Shown here one piece after another: positions 61,093 through 64,000 of a stretch of 64,000 nt of DNA. The position numbers were made by a program, and so were the translations under genes. The stretch is from Bacillus methanolicus (lineage in GTDB: Bacteria > Bacillota > Bacilli > Bacillales > Cytobacillaceae), in NCBI RefSeq assembly GCF_028888695.1, contig NZ_PNFF01000001.1:381501-445500 (forward strand), read 5' to 3'. The notes beneath the pieces were generated by a model. That model was not told the origin of the DNA and made no database searches. It saw nothing but the letters and a program-made list of their open reading frames with translations. How positions within the stretch are numbered: position 1 is the stretch's first letter; each line of letters opens with the position of its first letter.

Positions 61093-63693
61093 ATGGACAT
61101 TAATCGCATGACTGAACGGATGCAGGAGGCTTTTTTTCGTGCTCAAACAATGGCGATTGAAAATCATCATCAGGAAATTGATGATGTGCATATATTTTTA
61201 GCTCTTTTGGAAGACGAGACTAGCCTAGTTCATTCCATTTTTGAAAAACTGCAACTTTCTGCCAGCGATATCAAGGACAGACTCGAAAGTTTATTAGCAA
61301 AAAAGCCTCAAGTAATTGGGAGCGGTGTTGATCATGGAAAAATTTATATTACTCCTGCATTACAAAAGGTGTTGGCAGAAGCTGAATCCCAGATGAAGAT
61401 TTTTAAAGATGAATATTTGTCTGTTGAACATATCCTGCTTGCTGCTATTAATACAGATCAGTCAGCAGCAGGGCAAGTGTTAAAAGATTTTCGGGTCACA
61501 AATCAATCAGTATTAGAGGCAATTAAAGAAATTAGGGGGAATCAGAGAGTGACAACGCAAAACCCGGAATCTACCTATGAAGCATTAAAAAAATATGGAA
61601 GAGATTTAGTAGCGGAAGTAAAAGAAGGAAAAATTGACCCAGTGATCGGAAGAGACAGTGAAATTAGGAATGTAATTCGGATTCTCTCAAGAAAAACGAA
61701 AAACAATCCCGTTTTAATCGGGGAACCGGGAGTAGGAAAAACTGCGATTGTTGAAGGACTCGCACAGCGAATCGTTCGAAAAGATGTTCCAGAGGGACTG
61801 AAGGATAAAACCATTTTTGCTCTTGATATAAGCTCATTAATCGCAGGGGCTAAATTCCGGGGCGAATTTGAAGAAAGACTGAAGGCTGTCTTAAATGAAA
61901 TTAAGAAGAGCGAAGGGCGCATTCTTTTATTTATTGATGAACTTCATACGATTGTTGGAGCAGGGAAAACAGAAGGGGCAATGGATGCAGGAAACATGCT
62001 GAAACCGATGCTTGCGAGAGGAGAATTGCATTGTATTGGAGCAACAACCCTTGATGAGCACCGGAAATATATTGAAAAGGATCCGGCACTGGAACGTAGG
62101 TTCCAGCCTGTGCTTGTTCAGGAACCGAATGTTGAAGACACGATTTCAATTTTAAGAGGGTTAAAAGAGAGATTTGAAATTCATCATGGAGTCAATATAC
62201 ATGATCGGGCGCTCGTTGCTGCCGCTACTCTTTCAGATCGTTATATTACCGACCGTTTTCTTCCAGATAAGGCAATAGATTTGGTGGACGAAGCATGTGC
62301 CATGATCAGGACTGAAATTGACTCGATGCCATCCGAGCTTGACGAAGTAACACGAAGAGTGATGCAGCTGGAAATTGAAGAGGCTGCATTAAGCAAGGAA
62401 ACCGATGCAGCTAGTAAAGAACGACTAGAAGTTCTTCAAAAAGAATTAGCGGAAATGAGAGAAAAGGCAAACTCCATGAAAGCTAAGTGGCAGCTAGAGA
62501 AAGAAGCGATTCAAAGAGTGCGGGAAAAACGCGAAACACTTGAAAGACTCCGCAGGGAGCTTGAGGAAGCTGAGAATAATTATGATTTAAACAAAGCTGC
62601 CGAACTGAGACATGGGAAAATTCCTGCTTTGGAAAAAGAAATAAAAGAGCTAGAGAATGAGGAGAAAGAAAAACGGGGCACCCGATTGCTTCGAGAAGAA
62701 GTTACGGAAGAAGAAATTGCTGAAATTGTTTCACGTTGGACGGGTATACCGATCTCAAAACTTGTTGAAGGAGAAAGAGAGAAACTTCTCCGGCTTGAGA
62801 GTATTTTACACGAGCGAGTAATTGGCCAGGATGAAGCAGTAAACCTTGTATCAGATGCCGTTTTACGGGCCAGGGCGGGGATTAAAGATCCAAACCGTCC
62901 GATCGGATCGTTTATTTTCCTGGGCCCAACCGGTGTAGGGAAAACAGAGCTTGCCAAAACTCTTGCCCAGTCATTATTTGATTCGGAAGACCATATGATT
63001 CGTCTTGATATGTCTGAATATATGGAGAAACATGCCGTATCCCGGTTGATTGGTGCTCCGCCGGGTTATGTCGGCTATGAAGAAGGCGGCCAATTAACAG
63101 AAGCAGTAAGAAGAAATCCATATTCAGTTATCTTGTTAGATGAGATTGAAAAAGCGCATCCGGAAGTGTTTAATATCCTTCTGCAAGTGCTTGATGACGG
63201 ACGGATTACGGATTCTCAAGGACGGACTGTTGATTTTAAAAATACGGTAATTATTATGACTTCAAATATTGGTTCATCTTTTCTGCTGGAAAGAACGAAT
63301 ATAGATGGTAAGATTACAGAAGAAACAAAAAATAAGGTGCTATCACAATTGCGCAGTCATTTTCGTCCTGAATTTCTGAACCGTGTTGATGAAATAATTT
63401 TGTTTAAACCGTTAAGACTTGAAGAAATAAAACAAATTGTAACAAAACTGATTTCTGATTTACAGAAAAGGCTTAATGATCGGGAAATCCGCTTAGTAAT
63501 TACAAATGAAGCAATCGAATTCATTGCCGAAAATGGCTTTGATCCCATTTATGGAGCAAGACCGCTCAAACGTTTCATTCAGCGTCATGTTGAAACAAAA
63601 CTTGCAAGAGAAATGGTGAAAGGCAGCATTAAGGAACAAGATAAAGTGGAAATCGGAATTGAAAATGGAGAGATAACTTTGAAAGTTAAGTAG
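61093..63693 (+). CDS. clpB: ATP-dependent chaperone ClpB
   Basis: An 866-residue Hsp100 disaggregase. It has a Clp N domain (about 1-150), a first AAA+ module with GEPGVGKT and FIDELHT, a long coiled-coil M domain (about 410-525), and a second AAA+ module with [12 protein letters not shown] and [10 protein letters not shown]. The absence of a ClpP-binding IGF/IGL loop is consistent with ClpB rather than a protease subunit. It works with DnaK to rescue aggregated proteins. The ATG at 61093 follows GGAGGTG at about eight bases; a longer frame from 61060 covers the CtsR box. B. subtilis 168 lacks clpB, whereas B. cereus-like species carry it between yjzC and yjzD. Confidence 0.97.
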   Translation: MDINRMTERMQEAFFRAQTMAIENHHQEIDDVHIFLALLEDETSLVHSIFEKLQLSASDIKDRLESLLAKKPQVIGSGVDHGKIYITPALQKVLAEAESQMKIFKDEYLSVEHILLAAINTDQSAAGQVLKDFRVTNQSVLEAIKEIRGNQRVTTQNPESTYEALKKYGRDLVAEVKEGKIDPVIGRDSEIRNVIRILSRKTKNNPVLIGEPGVGKTAIVEGLAQRIVRKDVPEGLKDKTIFALDISSLIAGAKFRGEFEERLKAVLNEIKKSEGRILLFIDELHTIVGAGKTEGAMDAGNMLKPMLARGELHCIGATTLDEHRKYIEKDPALERRFQPVLVQEPNVEDTISILRGLKERFEIHHGVNIHDRALVAAATLSDRYITDRFLPDKAIDLVDEACAMIRTEIDSMPSELDEVTRRVMQLEIEEAALSKETDAASKERLEVLQKELAEMREKANSMKAKWQLEKEAIQRVREKRETLERLRRELEEAENNYDLNKAAELRHGKIPALEKEIKELENEEKEKRGTRLLREEVTEEEIAEIVSRWTGIPISKLVEGEREKLLRLESILHERVIGQDEAVNLVSDAVLRARAGIKDPNRPIGSFIFLGPTGVGKTELAKTLAQSLFDSEDHMIRLDMSEYMEKHAVSRLIGAPPGYVGYEEGGQLTEAVRRNPYSVILLDEIEKAHPEVFNILLQVLDDGRITDSQGRTVDFKNTVIIMTSNIGSSFLLERTNIDGKITEETKNKVLSQLRSHFRPEFLNRVDEIILFKPLRLEEIKQIVTKLISDLQKRLNDREIRLVITNEAIEFIAENGFDPIYGARPLKRFIQRHVETKLAREMVKGSIKEQDKVEIGIENGEITLKVK

Positions 63694-63726
63694 AAAAGTC
63701 ATCCTTTTTTAGGATGACTTTTTAAT
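63694..63726. terminator. Bidirectional terminator between clpB and yjzD
   Basis: AAAAGTCATCCT at 63694-63705 and AGGATGACTTTT at 63711-63722 form a perfect stem with T runs, or A runs on the other strand, on both sides. It touches the yjzD stop codon. Confidence 0.9.
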
Positions 63727-63904
63727 GTTTTTCAACAGGATCGTTCGGCAAAATTATCGGAACAATATAAATCAAAATCGTTGCCGCTACTGCTAAAATG
63801 GATCCGGTTCTTAAATCAAACTCGGTACCGATCATAGAACCAGTTACATAAACCAACATTTGAATAAGAAGAAAAGTCCAGAAAAATGTCCAGAAATATC
63901 GCAC
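63722..63904 (-). CDS. yjzD: YjzD family (DUF2929) small membrane protein
   Basis: A 60-residue protein with two membrane helices beginning MRYFWTFFWTFLLIQMLVYV and ending IILPNDPVEKH. The GTG at 63904 is chosen because AGGTG lies six bases upstream and this gives the family length; a GTG at 63913 is less well spaced. DUF2929 proteins are small Bacillus membrane proteins; this one matches YjzD of B. subtilis in size and location, next to yjzC-clpB. The function is unknown. The remaining bases to 64000 are AT-rich with no gene seen. Confidence 0.85.
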   Translation of the reverse strand: MRYFWTFFWTFLLIQMLVYVTGSMIGTEFDLRTGSILAVAATILIYIVPIILPNDPVEKH

Positions 63905-64000
63905 CGTATTCACCTCTTACGAATTAAAGTCCACTCTCATATTACCATATCACTATTAAATATTAAACGCTATTTTATTATTTTCACTTTTTTCAGGAAA

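Overview
The window is a Bacillaceae chromosome segment from a low-GC, endospore-forming Bacillus-type organism. The support is the complete gerPABCDEF spore-coat operon, comK with its IDEAL-domain neighbour, asnO, addBA, and a gene order that follows the B. subtilis 168 chromosome between yhfN and yjzD: yhfN, yhzC-comK, yhjD, yhjE-sipV, addBA, gerP, yisK-yisL, asnO, yitK-yitL, yitS-yitT, yitU, yitV-yitW, argCJBD-carAB-argF, yjzC, yjzD. The strain is not 168-like B. subtilis: it carries clpB, lacks sbcDC between addA and gerPF, and has many inserted blocks.

Layout. 1-2.9 kb: end of an ABC transporter (permease and ATPase) and azlCD with a divergent XRE-cupin regulator. 3-6.1 kb: M48 protease, IDEAL protein, comK, yhjD. 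6.3-8.6 kb: LCP cell-wall ligase, yhjE and a signal peptidase. 8.9-16.2 kb: addB-addA recombination nuclease. 16.4-18.3 kb: gerP operon on the minus strand. 18.6-23.6 kb: metallo-beta-lactamase-fold hydrolase, Zn alcohol dehydrogenase, DUF418 membrane protein, yisK, yisL. 23.7-32 kb: a FIST-PAS-GGDEF-EAL protein and an lnrJKLMN-like two-component/ABC exporter cassette. 32.1-34.7 kb: a DUF2777 gene and asnO. 34.8-40.7 kb: a starch/maltodextrin island (frameshifted neopullulanase-like gene, a membrane-anchored amylase homologue with an altered active site, and a GH31 alpha-glucosidase). 40.9-47.8 kb: yit genes and small ORFs. 48.2-51.1 kb: molybdenum cofactor genes moaA, moeA, mobB. 51.2-60.7 kb: arginine operon. 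60.8-63.9 kb: yjzC, clpB, yjzD.

Functional links. The argCJBD-carAB-argF genes take glutamate to citrulline and supply carbamoyl phosphate. moaA-moeA-mobB work in Mo-cofactor assembly. gerP builds coat permeability for germinants. The lnr-like cassette probably senses and exports a membrane-active lipid antibiotic. addBA, a LexA-type box ahead of yhjD, and a CtsR-type box ahead of clpB give DNA-damage and heat-stress layers.

The most unusual content is non-coding. Two clear tandem arrays with an exact 20-bp period share one TGAGCC-type consensus and lie between convergent genes; a third, degenerate copy lies in another convergent gap. A separate array with a 21-bp TTTTSCAA period lies upstream of addB. 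At least three copies of a palindromic MITE/REP-like element built on GGGTCTGAC lie in intergenic gaps. I do not recognise the 20-bp or 21-bp arrays as a named family. In the amylolytic island, two neighbouring GH13 genes both appear damaged while the adjacent GH31 gene looks intact.
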